Of a stretch of DNA of 64,000 nt, positions 37,191-47,361 are shown piece after piece. The stretch lies in assembly GCF_900184255.1 (NCBI RefSeq), contig NZ_LT854640.1, forward strand, positions 1,085,421-1,149,420, given 5' to 3'. The notes under the pieces are model-generated. The model was not told the origin of the DNA, did not search any database, and worked only from the letters and a program-made list of their open reading frames with translations. The position numbers and the translations under genes were made by a program. The DNA comes from Haloimpatiens massiliensis. GTDB lineage: Bacteria; Bacillota; Clostridia; Clostridiales; Clostridiaceae. Within the stretch, counting starts at the first letter, position 1; each line of letters starts with the position of its first letter.

Positions 37191-37224
37191 ATCCTCAGTA
37201 GCTGTGGCAACAGCTACTGAGGAT
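37191..37224 (+). terminator. Terminator of hutU
   Basis: A perfect 13-bp stem CCTCAGTAGCTGT/ACAGCTACTGAGG with loop GGCA, 34 bp after the hutU stop. A partial repeat of the stem (TAGCTACTGGGGATT) follows. Confidence 0.75.
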
Positions 37225-37313
37225 TTAGAAACTAGCTACTGGGGATTAATTTTATAGTTTTAACCTTTTTCTTGAAAAAATTCACCTTACAATTACAACA
37301 TTACTCCATTAAC

Positions 37314-37937
37314 CTAAAACTCTATAGCATTAATGTGCTTTTCCACTATATATGAATAATCCTTTTCTTCTTCCTCACTTAATATAACACTAACTAGTAT
37401 TACATAGGTTGGCAAATCATAAAGTCCCCAAACTATTTCCACTCCTAAAACTTCGTTACATATTCTGCATATGTCAAAGCCAAAGGATTCTAAAGATACT
37501 CTCATTATATTAGGATTTTTACATTCCCTATTTTCTTCTCTAGTACATTTTGAACAAAATAAGCATTTTCCGGAGAATACCGCTCTACTTTTAGGCATTT
37601 CCCCTTCTACCTTTAAAAGCTCTTTATCTAATTTTTTCCTAACTTCCGCCATCATTATTTCTGTGGCTTTTTCTATATCATAAGGATTTTCATTTACCAA
37701 CTTCTGTATATGTTCTGGAAGCTCTTCTGAATAAATTAAAGTTCCTACTAAATATGCAGTTTTATACTTTCTCAAGGTTTCTTCTAGATTAAAGTTATGT
37801 GGTGGACATGTCCATACTTTACCATAGTTTGGACACTCCTTACAAAACATCTCTATGTACTGATTGTTAAAATACTCCATTAAATAGTTCATATCTACTC
37901 TTTTAAATAAATTTTCTACAAGCACTTTTATTCTCAC
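37314..37937 (-). CDS. DUF2284-family metal-binding protein
   Basis: 207 residues with a DUF2284 cysteine pattern: FCKECPNYGKVWTCPPH near residue 33, GKCLFCSKC...RECKNP near 125-145 and FDICRICNEVLG near 155. The many cysteines suggest an Fe-S cluster or zinc site; function unknown, possibly corrinoid- or methyltransferase-related in some relatives. The start is GTG 37937; a second GTG at 37925 is better spaced from the AGGGG site and may be the true start. Confidence 0.8.
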   Translation of the reverse strand: MRIKVLVENLFKRVDMNYLMEYFNNQYIEMFCKECPNYGKVWTCPPHNFNLEETLRKYKTAYLVGTLIYSEELPEHIQKLVNENPYDIEKATEIMMAEVRKKLDKELLKVEGEMPKSRAVFSGKCLFCSKCTREENRECKNPNIMRVSLESFGFDICRICNEVLGVEIVWGLYDLPTYVILVSVILSEEEEKDYSYIVEKHINAIEF

Positions 37938-38106
37938 CCCTTTTTTTAATTAGCTAGTCTAGTGCAATGAAAAAATCTGGCTTTAATAAAGTAAAAAAAT
38001 TAAAACTTAATACTATTAATCAGCTTATTTTGCTAATCTACAGTATACCATCATAATTTTTTACAAATTTAAAGTCAGATTTTTCACATACACTATTACA
38101 ATACTA

Positions 38107-38529
38107 TTATTTAGAAGCCTTTTCTAGGTCATCCATTACATTGTTACAGAAAGTCATCATAGAACGAAGCATGTCAAATAACATTTCTTCGCTTACAGAA
38201 TTTTCATAAGGCACTGTTATTTGAGCTACTACTGAACCCTCTTCATTTATGTAGAATTTAGGGAATCTATAAGATCCATTAATTCTATTTATTAAATTGT
38301 AAATTTCTGCGTTATTGCTTCCCTCAGATAATTGAATTAAATCAAATATATTAAAATCTACACAAGTATTATCTTCATCAAAATCTATTACCACATTGAC
38401 ATTGTGATTTTTTATTATTTGACCAAAAGCAAATATAGTTTCATTTTCATTTTCCTGTACCCTTATTATAGGCATAGGAAATCCATTCTTCTCTAAAAGC
38501 TTGCTAAATCTTGTAGCAGTATTATTCAT
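38107..38529 (-). CDS. YbjN-domain-like protein
   Basis: 140 residues, no signal peptide or TM segment. The alternating strand-rich N-terminus (IIRVQENENETIFAFGQII; VNVVIDFDEDNTCVDFNIFD) and helical C-terminus (SEEMLFDMLRSMMTFCNNVM) resemble YbjN/type III chaperone-fold proteins. It is monocistronic, downstream of the pilus operon but separated from it by about 190 bp. The role is unknown and the assignment is tentative. Confidence 0.6.
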   Translation of the reverse strand: MNNTATRFSKLLEKNGFPMPIIRVQENENETIFAFGQIIKNHNVNVVIDFDEDNTCVDFNIFDLIQLSEGSNNAEIYNLINRINGSYRFPKFYINEEGSVVAQITVPYENSVSEEMLFDMLRSMMTFCNNVMDDLEKASK

Positions 38530-38721
38530 TTTGGTACCTCCTCAATTTTCGCATTATTTATTTATTCTACATATGTTACTTAATTCCTTCTATATATTAT
38601 TTTTACCTGCCAGATAATTTCTTCTTAATTTTGCTGCTTACACATTCACCTACTAATATAATCCTCTCTCTAATATTATATTAGTAGAATTTAAAATGTC
38701 CTAAAATAGTAATTAATTTTT

Positions 38722-38919
38722 CTAACTAATAATCTCCATCATTTTTTTTATATCTTCTGAAGCCATTTGAAACTTAGACTTTTCAATAAGTATATTACCT
38801 CCAGTCACTATATAGCAAGGTAATATACGAATATCATCATAATAAAAATTATCATTTCTTAACTTGTAAGTTGAAATTGATGAAATAACATTTTTACTAC
38901 CATTTAAGAAAAGTACCAT
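38722..38919 (-). CDS. Small protein at the end of the pilus operon
   Basis: 65 residues, family not recognised (VLFLNGSKNVISSISTYKLR; ILPCYIVTGGNILIEKSKFQ). Its ATG at 38919 lies inside the 3' end of pilD, with GGGGAG 13 bp upstream, so it is probably translated by coupling as the last gene of the operon. It has no TM segment or prepilin motif. Confidence 0.5.
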   Translation of the reverse strand: MVLFLNGSKNVISSISTYKLRNDNFYYDDIRILPCYIVTGGNILIEKSKFQMASEDIKKMMEIIS

Positions 38920-39668
38920 TTTATTAAATTTTCTCCCCAAAGCATAACTATCACTGATGCTACTGCTATAAATGGTACAAAAGCTACAGTATCCTTTCTT
39001 CCCTTCTTTTTAGTAATTAACAATATAGTTCCTATTACACCTCCTACTATGAAAGAAAGAAGCATTAATAATAAAGATTCTTTTATACCAAAAAATAAAC
39101 CGCACATAAACATTATCTCTACGTCACCCCAGCCCATACCCTTAGTTGCAAAAGCTATTATTGCTATTATTGCTGCTGGAATTATTCCTCCTAAAATGTA
39201 ATCTTTTAAAATATATCCATAGGGCGTAACTGTAGTTTTATACATAAAGGCTTCTACAATAATAAATATACTCCCACCCATTATGCCCACTAACGAAGTA
39301 GAAAAATAAACTTCTTGAGTATCATAATCTATTATTCCTATAACTAAGATACAACTAAATAAAAATATATATTTAATTGTTATAATAGAATATCCATAAA
39401 TTACATAAATAATAAGCCATGTTAATGCAGTAAATAATTCAATCATAGGATACCTTAAGGATATCTTTTCCCCACAGTATCTACATTTCTTCTTTAAAAA
39501 CAAATAACTTATCACTGGTATTAAATCTATAGGCTTAAGTTTATTTCCACAATTGGTACAGTGAGAAGGTGGAAATGCAATAGACTCCTCTCTAGGAATT
39601 CTATATATGCAAACATTAAAAAAGCTTCCAAACAATAAACCTAAAATGAAAATTAAAATATAGTTCAT
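38904..39668 (-). CDS. pilD: Type IV prepilin peptidase
   Basis: 254 residues. An inner-membrane aspartic protease that cleaves and N-methylates prepilins. It has the N-terminal cytoplasmic domain with two CxxC pairs (HCTNCGNKL and KCRYCGEK) and about eight TM segments. The catalytic aspartates lie in IIDYDTQE and in the GxGD motif GMGWGDVEIMF. It is near the distal end of the pilus operon, matching the prepilins encoded upstream. Confidence 0.95.
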   Translation of the reverse strand: MNYILIFILGLLFGSFFNVCIYRIPREESIAFPPSHCTNCGNKLKPIDLIPVISYLFLKKKCRYCGEKISLRYPMIELFTALTWLIIYVIYGYSIITIKYIFLFSCILVIGIIDYDTQEVYFSTSLVGIMGGSIFIIVEAFMYKTTVTPYGYILKDYILGGIIPAAIIAIIAFATKGMGWGDVEIMFMCGLFFGIKESLLLMLLSFIVGGVIGTILLITKKKGRKDTVAFVPFIAVASVIVMLWGENLIKWYFS

Positions 39669-39787
39669 TAGTATGCCTCCAACAACTTATCCCATGGTCT
39701 TACGAACTTTTATAACACATAAAAATCACTAAAATATTAAAGATATAGTCATGGGATAAATTTTATAATTATTTTATTTATAATATA

Positions 39788-39820
39788 GAATATCGTATAG
39801 GAGCCTCCCATACGATATTC
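39788..39820 (-). terminator. Strong hairpin between VWA gene and pilD
   Basis: An 11-bp perfect stem (GAATATCGTAT/ATACGATATTC) lies 6 bp past the VWA gene stop. The run after it is AT-rich rather than pure T. It may end much of the operon transcript before pilD or act as an mRNA-stabilising hairpin. Confidence 0.6.
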
Positions 39821-39825
39821 TATAA

Positions 39826-42468
39826 TTAGTCTAAGTCTGGTAATGGTTGTATAGTTATATTTAGTAGCTTATTTATCTTTTGATTATTATCTATAGTACA
39901 AACAGCATCATTTGTCATATTTACATTATTAGATGAATTTTTTAGCTTAGGGCATACTTTATAAGATATAATGTATTCTCCTGGCTGAAGTTTCAAGTTT
40001 GTAAAAGTTATTATTGTTTTTTGTCCATGCTTTTCAACTTTTAACCTTCCACCATTATTTAATACATTTTCTAGTTGTATTTCCTTTAAAACTCCATTTT
40101 GTATTTTGTAAATAGATATATCTTTTTTATCTACTAATATTTGTTCCCCACTGTTTAAATTACTTCCATCACTATTTACAACTATATCCATAGAAAACAC
40201 TTCATATACATTGGATTGCATTTGAACTCCAAAATTAGATTTTATTTCATTAGCCACTGATACATTTGAACTTTGACCTATTCCTGTATTTTCTAAAAAT
40301 AGTCCATGATTTATTATAGAAATCACACTGCTATAAGGTCGTATTGTTATATTTTCTATTCCTTGAAAAACTCCCTGTTTGTTATTATCATATATATCTT
40401 TGTAACTTAATTTAGCTCTATTTCTTAAGTCTATGTTTCCGGAAATTGTTCCCTGTACTTTAATATTAAAATCTATTTTATCTGCAATATATTGTCCATT
40501 TTTCAAACTATATTTTACATTATCCAAGCTTCCTATTATTTTACCCTCTTGGTACTGAAATCCCTTAGGAATTTCTACTGGCTCTAATCCAGGTGGTAAT
40601 TGAAATTCAAACCTTAGATTTTTAAGAGTCAAGTCTGCATTTATATCTTCTGCTATTTTAGAATAAACATCTTTTATATCCTCTGCCTTTAAAGCTTGCT
40701 TTATATTAAAATTAGGTAATTCACCATTTTGCTTTTTATGTTTTGCAAACTCTTCATTTACCGATTTTAAAATTTCTCTTTTACTACTATTTTCTGTAGT
40801 ACTAGCATTTATCTCATCTATTATATCTTGGCGATTATAATTATTATACTTAGATGCTATGCTTTGCAATTGTTCTAAAGGAGAATCCTTAGAAAAACCT
40901 AATAAATAATTGTTAATGTTTGATGAATCCTTAGCTATATTATTAGCTGCAGTAATAGCATGATCTTTAGCAAAGGTGAAACTTTTTATAGGATCATACC
41001 TCCCTTGTCCAGTATCTTCTTCTGGAACTCCATCTGTAAGCATAACCAAATACTGTTCATGTGCCTTAGTGTCATACTTTTGCTGCCTTTTTAATATATC
41101 TTCACTCTCTTCTAACGCCGCTCCAATATTAGTTCCTCCACTTGACCTCAAACTACTTATCCATTTTTTTGCTTTTTCAATATTAATCTCATTAATATCT
41201 TTATTTTCACCTAATTTTATAGTTGGATATTGCTGACTAATATCATAAGAAAAAGTGTTCAATGTTATACTTATACCTTCACTATAGGATTTATCTTTAA
41301 AGCTATCTAAAAATTTATATAATGCCTCCTTAACTATATCCAATCTAGATTTATTAAAATTAAATTTTTCATAGTAGTTTTGAATTTTCTCTACCATTTT
41401 TATTATTTGGTCATCAGCTCTAACCCATCTGTAATCCCATCCACCCCAAGTATAATACCATTGCTTACACCACCATGAATATTTATTGGGATTACTCAAA
41501 AGGTTAAAGTTAACTACAGTATATCTATCATTAGCAAAGCTTATATCTTTTTCCTCTAAATATCTAATATCATTTAAAATTTGCTTTGACTCATTATCAT
41601 CATAATTATTTTTTTCTAAAAACCCTTTAAAATCTTCTATACTCTTAATTTTACTTATTTTACTTCCATACCAATCTATATTAAATTCATTCCCGTATAA
41701 ATCCCACGCCATACTTCCAGAAGTATCTATCATTAAAACTACATCTTTAGGCTTTGAAATTAAACCACTTACCTCACTATTTTTTATTTCTCTTGGTGTT
41801 ATAGAATAATTTAAATTAAATTCTTCATTTAACTTATACTCACTCTTTTCACTCCCTTGAGTTAACGTTAATAAATCCTTTAATTCATTACTTTCTATTT
41901 TTACTTTAAGTGAACAATCTAAATCTATAGCTATCTTTTCTATATTTCCTCCATCTTTCACATGGCAAGTTAACTTGGTTTCTTTACTTACAGGGACTTT
42001 TTGCCCTTCATTTATAATCAATCCATCCTTTAATCTTATATTATAGGTAACCTTTATTTCCTGAAGGTTATTTTGAAGTTTTTTAAAAACTCCTCTTACT
42101 GTATTAGTCCTATCATCAAAACTTATATCTTCCTTGGATGAACCATTAGGATACTGAATCTCCAAAGTTTCTGGAACTATTTGAAAATAATCATAATTTA
42201 TTTTATCTTCAAATAGAAAATTTTCAAATTTCGTTTTACTATTACTCTTATCCAAATTTAATGTAATAGTTATCTTAAATTCTTGTGGATTGTTTCCTGC
42301 TAAAATCTCTGGTTTTTTATCATAATCTAATTTATTTGTTAATTCTTCTTCATATGAACCCTTGTACCCGTTATTTTTTGAAAATGCTTTATGAGAAGGC
42401 AAGAACAAACTTACAATAAATAATATCAAAGTAAACAAAGCAAATAATCTTTTTTTCACACTCTTCAC
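39826..42468 (-). CDS. Secreted VWA-domain protein of the pilus operon
   Basis: 880 residues. A signal peptide (FALFTLILFIVSLFLPSHKA) is followed by a beta-rich N-terminal region (about 35-240). Then comes a von Willebrand A domain with MIDAS residues DVVLMIDTSGSMAWD (about 245-258), SSGGTNIGAALEES and VMLTDGVPEEDTG, with a large insert rich in Trp and Tyr (KYSWWCKQWYYTWGGWDYRW). The C-terminal part is repeat-like beta domains. No LPxTG or TM anchor. It lies directly after the minor pilins, where other systems place PilY1-type tip adhesins, so a pilus-tip or surface adhesin is the best guess. Confidence 0.8.
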   Translation of the reverse strand: MKSVKKRLFALFTLILFIVSLFLPSHKAFSKNNGYKGSYEEELTNKLDYDKKPEILAGNNPQEFKITITLNLDKSNSKTKFENFLFEDKINYDYFQIVPETLEIQYPNGSSKEDISFDDRTNTVRGVFKKLQNNLQEIKVTYNIRLKDGLIINEGQKVPVSKETKLTCHVKDGGNIEKIAIDLDCSLKVKIESNELKDLLTLTQGSEKSEYKLNEEFNLNYSITPREIKNSEVSGLISKPKDVVLMIDTSGSMAWDLYGNEFNIDWYGSKISKIKSIEDFKGFLEKNNYDDNESKQILNDIRYLEEKDISFANDRYTVVNFNLLSNPNKYSWWCKQWYYTWGGWDYRWVRADDQIIKMVEKIQNYYEKFNFNKSRLDIVKEALYKFLDSFKDKSYSEGISITLNTFSYDISQQYPTIKLGENKDINEINIEKAKKWISSLRSSGGTNIGAALEESEDILKRQQKYDTKAHEQYLVMLTDGVPEEDTGQGRYDPIKSFTFAKDHAITAANNIAKDSSNINNYLLGFSKDSPLEQLQSIASKYNNYNRQDIIDEINASTTENSSKREILKSVNEEFAKHKKQNGELPNFNIKQALKAEDIKDVYSKIAEDINADLTLKNLRFEFQLPPGLEPVEIPKGFQYQEGKIIGSLDNVKYSLKNGQYIADKIDFNIKVQGTISGNIDLRNRAKLSYKDIYDNNKQGVFQGIENITIRPYSSVISIINHGLFLENTGIGQSSNVSVANEIKSNFGVQMQSNVYEVFSMDIVVNSDGSNLNSGEQILVDKKDISIYKIQNGVLKEIQLENVLNNGGRLKVEKHGQKTIITFTNLKLQPGEYIISYKVCPKLKNSSNNVNMTNDAVCTIDNNQKINKLLNITIQPLPDLD

Positions 42469-42483
42469 CCCTTTCCTCTTATT

Positions 42484-43032
42484 TTAGTTTCTAAAATATA
42501 TTTCCGTTTCAACTATCTTTTTTGTACTCTTTTTTCTTCCTTTAGATAGCTGTAATTTCACATAAATACCCTTAGTTCCTGCGAAATATCTTTCATTTCC
42601 TGCTGGCTTAATCATAAGTTTGTCCACATCTTTTGCAATTGCTTTTTCATTCTTATCATCACCAGTACTCATATATAATTTGTTTTCCTTTAAATAAAAT
42701 TGGTAATATGCATTTTTCTTAAATACATTGTCTATTTTTATGCTTTTAATTGAAATAAAATCTTTTTTCTCTTCTTCACTCCTTTCATCACTATGTGAAT
42801 ATACAGTTAAATCATTTTCATTAACCACCTGCAATACCATACTGCATCCCATAGCTTTTTCTGTTATTTTTTCTATAGCCTTATCTCCTTCTTCTTGCAA
42901 ATTTATTTCCGTTTCTGTACTACTGTAACTTTTATAATTTGTATTGAAAAAAGTATACAAAATTGAAAGGACTATGAAAAATATAGCAGCAGTTATTAAA
43001 GTTTCTACGAGAGTAAATCCCTTCTTATTCAT
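42484..43032 (-). CDS. Minor pilin, PilW/GspJ-like
   Basis: 182 residues with a type III (prepilin) signal: MNKKGFTLVETLITAAIFFI, with cleavage after KKG and Glu5 of the mature protein present. The C-terminal domain is a small beta-rich pilin fold (AYYQFYLKENKLYMSTGDD; GIYVKLQLSKGRK). It lies 15 bp after the larger PilX-like gene. It probably takes part in the initiating tip complex. Confidence 0.85.
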   Translation of the reverse strand: MNKKGFTLVETLITAAIFFIVLSILYTFFNTNYKSYSSTETEINLQEEGDKAIEKITEKAMGCSMVLQVVNENDLTVYSHSDERSEEEKKDFISIKSIKIDNVFKKNAYYQFYLKENKLYMSTGDDKNEKAIAKDVDKLMIKPAGNERYFAGTKGIYVKLQLSKGRKKSTKKIVETEIYFRN

Positions 43033-43047
43033 ATAAACACCTAATTT

Positions 43048-45114
43048 CTATTTAAGTATTTTCCACTTTGAAACTTTTATTACCTTTTCTCTAGTAAATC
43101 TATTTCCCATACTCCACTTTGGATTTATATTTACATAAGAATATTCTCCATTTTCACTTTCAGGGAACATTATTTTGAACGTCTCATAATTATCCGCTAT
43201 AAGCTTTTTTACTAAAGCATCATTATAAGTTATCTTACACTTCTGTGATAAATTTAAATTTCCTGTAGCTATTATTGTTCCAGTGAAATTTATTTCCTGG
43301 TCAATATTTAAATCTCCATCAACAATAAGTATTCCTTTTTTAAAATCTTTAGGTAATGAGTAGCCATCTTTGACTACCAGTATTTTACTGCCATCCTTAT
43401 AGGACTTTTCCATTGATTTAAAGTTATTCTTATACTCATCTAAACTCTTCAGCTTATCACTCTGAATGGTTACCTCATCATTATAATCCTTTAGCCCATC
43501 ACCCATATTAAGCACTTCAGTTATATATGTTTTTTTAGCCTCTATAACCTTCTCTTCCCCAGAAACATTATAGCTTCCTGCTCCAACCTCTCCATTAGAA
43601 ACTACTGCTCCTGCAGTGAAGTATCCTCCAAGTTTAACCTTGTTAAGAATAGATTTACTTTCACTATATTCCTCTTTATTTTTATACTGATTATGATATT
43701 CTTTAAAATACTCACTTTTATCCTTAGAAGTTAGCTTGTTTCCATCCTTAAAACTATCTGCCAATGCCAACGGATTATAGTATTTAAACTGTACATCTTT
43801 TAAATTTCTATTGCCATTAGATGTATATGAATCCTTAAGAGGATAAGTATACGCTAAATAATTTCCCTTTATTGATAGTGACTCACCTGTTTGATACATA
43901 GGTAAAGTTTTAATATAAGATGTACCTAGAATATACGCTGTTCCCCCTACCTTAAGTCTTACATCATTTTCTTTTTCATCTCTTACATCCTCTGAATTAA
44001 TTATAATAGAACTAGAACTATCTGGGGTATCAGTATCTTGTCCATCCTCTAATCCATAATAGTCTCCTTCTATAAGTGCCTTGCAGTTATTCCCATTAAT
44101 CTCCAGGTCATCTTTTGTATATATGCTACCATTAAATTTTTCATTTTTATTCACATTTAACTGGGCATCATAAACATTTTTATTTAATATTACATTTCTA
44201 GCATATATATCGCCTAATACATTATTCTTAGAAGAATTATTTATAATAAAATCCTCAAAAGCACTTATTTTACCTTGTGAACTTAAATCTCCATTTTCCA
44301 TAATTTCTAAACTCTTGCCTATATAAGTATTCCCTTCTAAGGTAGCTGAAGCTTTAACATTTATGTTTTCACCCACATTTATTGCCTTTGACCATACACC
44401 ATTGTTTTGAATTTTAACAGTATTAGAACTTATTTTATTTCCACTATATTTGGGTATACCTATATTAAAATTACAACTTACAACCTTCGTAATACCTTTT
44501 TGCGTAAAATCTGATTTTAAATTTAAATCTATACTATTTCTTGAACTATCTTTCAAAAAATCATCTACATCTGTTTCTATTTCATTTCTATTTTCTACTG
44601 TAACCTTAGGTATTTCTTGTACCTTTTTTGTTTTTTCAATAATTGCCCTATATTCTTTAGCATCCTCTAAGTCTTCTAATAAAGTTATTGTGTCTTTCTT
44701 ATCTTCTGAAGCATCTTCATTTTCTTTTAATAATGATATTTTATATTTTTCCTTAAACACCCTATTTTGTTCTTTAAATAATTCTTCTGTATTTAAACTA
44801 AAATCCTTATTTATGTAAGGGCTCGAATGTTCCTCTCTAGCTTTATTTAATTCCTTTTGAATAAAATCTTGCATGTACTTTTCTACTTCTTTGTTTGCTT
44901 CTTCCGTAGCTCTTTTCACATGTCCATTTACTATGCTATAAGCTATATCTAGCCCTGATTCTGCCCCATAAAGATTTCCCTTAATATCACTTTTTAAATA
45001 TCTGGTATTATTAGTGGATAGTGCTAATGCCATCATTGCAGTTCCAAATACAAAAAGTATGGACATTATTATTAGCACCATGTACATGGTAGATCCCTTT
45101 TTCTTTTTAAACAT
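43048..45114 (-). CDS. Large PilX-like pilus assembly protein
   Basis: 688 residues from ATG 45114 (GGAGG upstream); the open frame to 45171 is not used. The PilX N-terminal segment (KKKKGSTMYMVLIIMSILFV) has a basic patch and one TM helix but no classical GFTLIE cleavage site. A coiled region (80-190) is followed by a long repetitive part with short strand repeats (NVKASATLEGNTYIGKSLEI; VLGDIYARNVILNKNVYDAQ), suggestive of a beta-solenoid like bactofilins. It is much larger than proteobacterial PilX (about 200 residues). Confidence 0.75.
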   Translation of the reverse strand: MFKKKKGSTMYMVLIIMSILFVFGTAMMALALSTNNTRYLKSDIKGNLYGAESGLDIAYSIVNGHVKRATEEANKEVEKYMQDFIQKELNKAREEHSSPYINKDFSLNTEELFKEQNRVFKEKYKISLLKENEDASEDKKDTITLLEDLEDAKEYRAIIEKTKKVQEIPKVTVENRNEIETDVDDFLKDSSRNSIDLNLKSDFTQKGITKVVSCNFNIGIPKYSGNKISSNTVKIQNNGVWSKAINVGENINVKASATLEGNTYIGKSLEIMENGDLSSQGKISAFEDFIINNSSKNNVLGDIYARNVILNKNVYDAQLNVNKNEKFNGSIYTKDDLEINGNNCKALIEGDYYGLEDGQDTDTPDSSSSIIINSEDVRDEKENDVRLKVGGTAYILGTSYIKTLPMYQTGESLSIKGNYLAYTYPLKDSYTSNGNRNLKDVQFKYYNPLALADSFKDGNKLTSKDKSEYFKEYHNQYKNKEEYSESKSILNKVKLGGYFTAGAVVSNGEVGAGSYNVSGEEKVIEAKKTYITEVLNMGDGLKDYNDEVTIQSDKLKSLDEYKNNFKSMEKSYKDGSKILVVKDGYSLPKDFKKGILIVDGDLNIDQEINFTGTIIATGNLNLSQKCKITYNDALVKKLIADNYETFKIMFPESENGEYSYVNINPKWSMGNRFTREKVIKVSKWKILK

Positions 45115-45127
45115 CTCTCCACCTCCA

Positions 45128-45979
45128 TCAATACCTTTTATATCCCTGTAGTATTTGAAGAATATCTTCATTACCTTTAAAATTCTTTTTACTTACAGTT
45201 ATATTAATCTTGAATAAATCTCCATAAATATCTTCACTATTTTCTCTGTAATTAAACACATAATTTATCTTTCCTAAACTACTATTTATATTATAAAATT
45301 CCTGTAAATCCATATATAAATTTAATTCGCCTTCATAATTTTTTGTATCCAAATTAATTTTATTACCATCAATTTTATTTCCATTAATTTTATTTCCATT
45401 AATATTATGCAGTCGTATACTTAAACTTTGTAAATTATTTATATTATCTTCTACTTTAACTTCATGTTCTTTTCCATCATTTGTATTTATATTAAAAGTT
45501 ATTTTATTACTTTCTTTATTAATAACTAATTTTTCAGTTTCATTAGATAAACTCCCAATGTCTCCTAATGCTATCCTCTTTTCTTCTTCATTTTCTCTAT
45601 AAATTTTATAAACTTCTACACTATCACCTATTTCCAATAGGTATTGAAAATTAACCTTTTCTATCTTCTCCTCTTCCTTTAAAGGTTTTATTTTATACTT
45701 AACTAAATATTTTTTGCCATTTCTTTCTATTTTATGTGAAATTCCATCTGTAATTTCCTTAGCGTCCAATTCACTAATCTTAAATTCTGGAGATTTTATC
45801 TTTTCCATATACTCTTGAGCTATAGCCAATGCTTGTTGTTTTTCTTCTGATTTTTCCCCTAAGCTTACTGTAGATAAACCCATGGATAAAAATGGGGTAA
45901 TTATTATACCCAATATGGCCAAACTTATAAGTACTTCAATTAATGTCAGCCCACTTTTTCTTTTATATACTAATCTCAT
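45128..45979 (-). CDS. Minor pilin, PilV/GspI-like
   Basis: 283 residues from ATG 45979 (GGGGGA upstream). Prepilin signal RKSGLTLIEVLISLAILGII with Glu at +5. The middle contains a short tandem repeat (NGNKINGNKIDGNKIN) encoded by near-identical 15-bp units, a likely slippage tract. The rest is beta-rich. It overlaps nothing and lies 13 bp upstream of the PilX-like gene. Confidence 0.83.
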   Translation of the reverse strand: MRLVYKRKSGLTLIEVLISLAILGIIITPFLSMGLSTVSLGEKSEEKQQALAIAQEYMEKIKSPEFKISELDAKEITDGISHKIERNGKKYLVKYKIKPLKEEEKIEKVNFQYLLEIGDSVEVYKIYRENEEEKRIALGDIGSLSNETEKLVINKESNKITFNINTNDGKEHEVKVEDNINNLQSLSIRLHNINGNKINGNKIDGNKINLDTKNYEGELNLYMDLQEFYNINSSLGKINYVFNYRENSEDIYGDLFKINITVSKKNFKGNEDILQILQGYKRY

Positions 45980-46137
45980 GTATAATTCCCCCAAAAATTT
46001 ATTGCACAATTTCGAACTATTTTATCCATTATATTGTAAAATTCTACTCTAATCATAGTCTTACTCTACATAACAATTAAATAACAATTTCTATTTTTCA
46101 CATATAAAATAAAAAACTCTATATGAAATTAAAAATT

Positions 46138-47361
46138 TCATTTATCTATATTAATACTTCCTGATTCTTTTATAATATTAACTCTTGGATTAACTTTATC
46201 ATCATTTTCAACTACTATATTTAAATTTGAGCTTGTTTTATTATTAATTTTAAAATTAACTCCTGCCATATCCCCACTGGATTTTCTAGGATTTGAATAT
46301 ACTTTTATATTTATTTCATTTCCCATTGGATTAAATTTAAAACCTGACTGGTAGCTCATTGGATACTTGTCCCTTGAAGTTTTATATCTATAGTAATACT
46401 CTCCGGATTTTTTCCAAACCTCCATAGATACCTGTTCTATATCATTTTTATCTCCATATACATAGGTCTTTTCCTTATTATCTCTAGCCTCTCCTAATAT
46501 AACTGTTGGCAAATCAGAAGTTTCTGCCCTAACACTCATTAAAAAATCATATTCTTTCTTTTTAATTTCATTTAGATTGGCTTTTGCTATTATTCCCCCT
46601 GTAAAAGGATCACTTTTCCCATGTGGTACATCAAAATTATATGGAATATATTCATCAACATTAAATTGAGGTATTCCGTAAATATCTAATGTTAAAGTTC
46701 CTGATAAATCACTTCCATTTGAAGTATTTACATTTATATTGGATATTACTATTTTCTTTTGAAAGCTTTCAACAGATTTTATAAAATTCATCAAAGCTGT
46801 ATGATTTCCATTAAAACTTATATTAATACTCATTTTTTCCGCTTCACCATTTGGAATTTTCTTATTTTTTTTAGTTATATTTTTATTATTTTTTTCATTA
46901 TTTTCTTGTTTATTAATATCATTATATTTTTGCACTAAATTTGTTAACTCATTAGAATTTGAAACTTGGTCTTCTTTTTTCTTTTTACTATCTTTATTAT
47001 CCTCTGCCGACAACTTAGTTAATTTAGGCTCTGTAAAATTTATTACATTTCCTGTTAAGTTTGAATCATTTAAAAGCTTATTTATAGCTATTATTATTCT
47101 TTCCTGCTCTATTTTAGGAAAAATTTTTCTAACATCTTCCATTATTTTAGAATTAATCTTTTTTATATCACTTTTTATTTGAGGTTGCCTAGCTATTTTC
47201 TTTTTTATTTTATAAACTTTTTCTTCACAAGTAGTTTTTTTACTCATAAGAACATTAATTCGTTTATTTTGCTTTACAAGAATTAATTTATAGTATAAAA
47301 ATATTAAGCATAAAACTATTAAGATGCTCAAAAGTACTTGCTCTCTTTTACTTATTTTCAT
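46138..47361 (-). CDS. PilO-like inner-membrane platform protein, extended
   Basis: 407 residues from ATG 47361. One N-terminal TM helix (ISKREQVLLSILIVLCLIFL) is followed by a coiled coil (35-75), a low-complexity Lys/Asn linker (110-160) and a PilO-like alpha/beta domain (MSINISFNGNHTALMNFIKS). An additional C-terminal region of about 170 residues is not seen in the 200-residue proteobacterial PilO. It overlaps the PilN gene by 14 bp. It should link the inner-membrane assembly platform. Confidence 0.75.
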   Translation of the reverse strand: MKISKREQVLLSILIVLCLIFLYYKLILVKQNKRINVLMSKKTTCEEKVYKIKKKIARQPQIKSDIKKINSKIMEDVRKIFPKIEQERIIIAINKLLNDSNLTGNVINFTEPKLTKLSAEDNKDSKKKKEDQVSNSNELTNLVQKYNDINKQENNEKNNKNITKKNKKIPNGEAEKMSINISFNGNHTALMNFIKSVESFQKKIVISNINVNTSNGSDLSGTLTLDIYGIPQFNVDEYIPYNFDVPHGKSDPFTGGIIAKANLNEIKKKEYDFLMSVRAETSDLPTVILGEARDNKEKTYVYGDKNDIEQVSMEVWKKSGEYYYRYKTSRDKYPMSYQSGFKFNPMGNEINIKVYSNPRKSSGDMAGVNFKINNKTSSNLNIVVENDDKVNPRVNIIKESGSINIDK

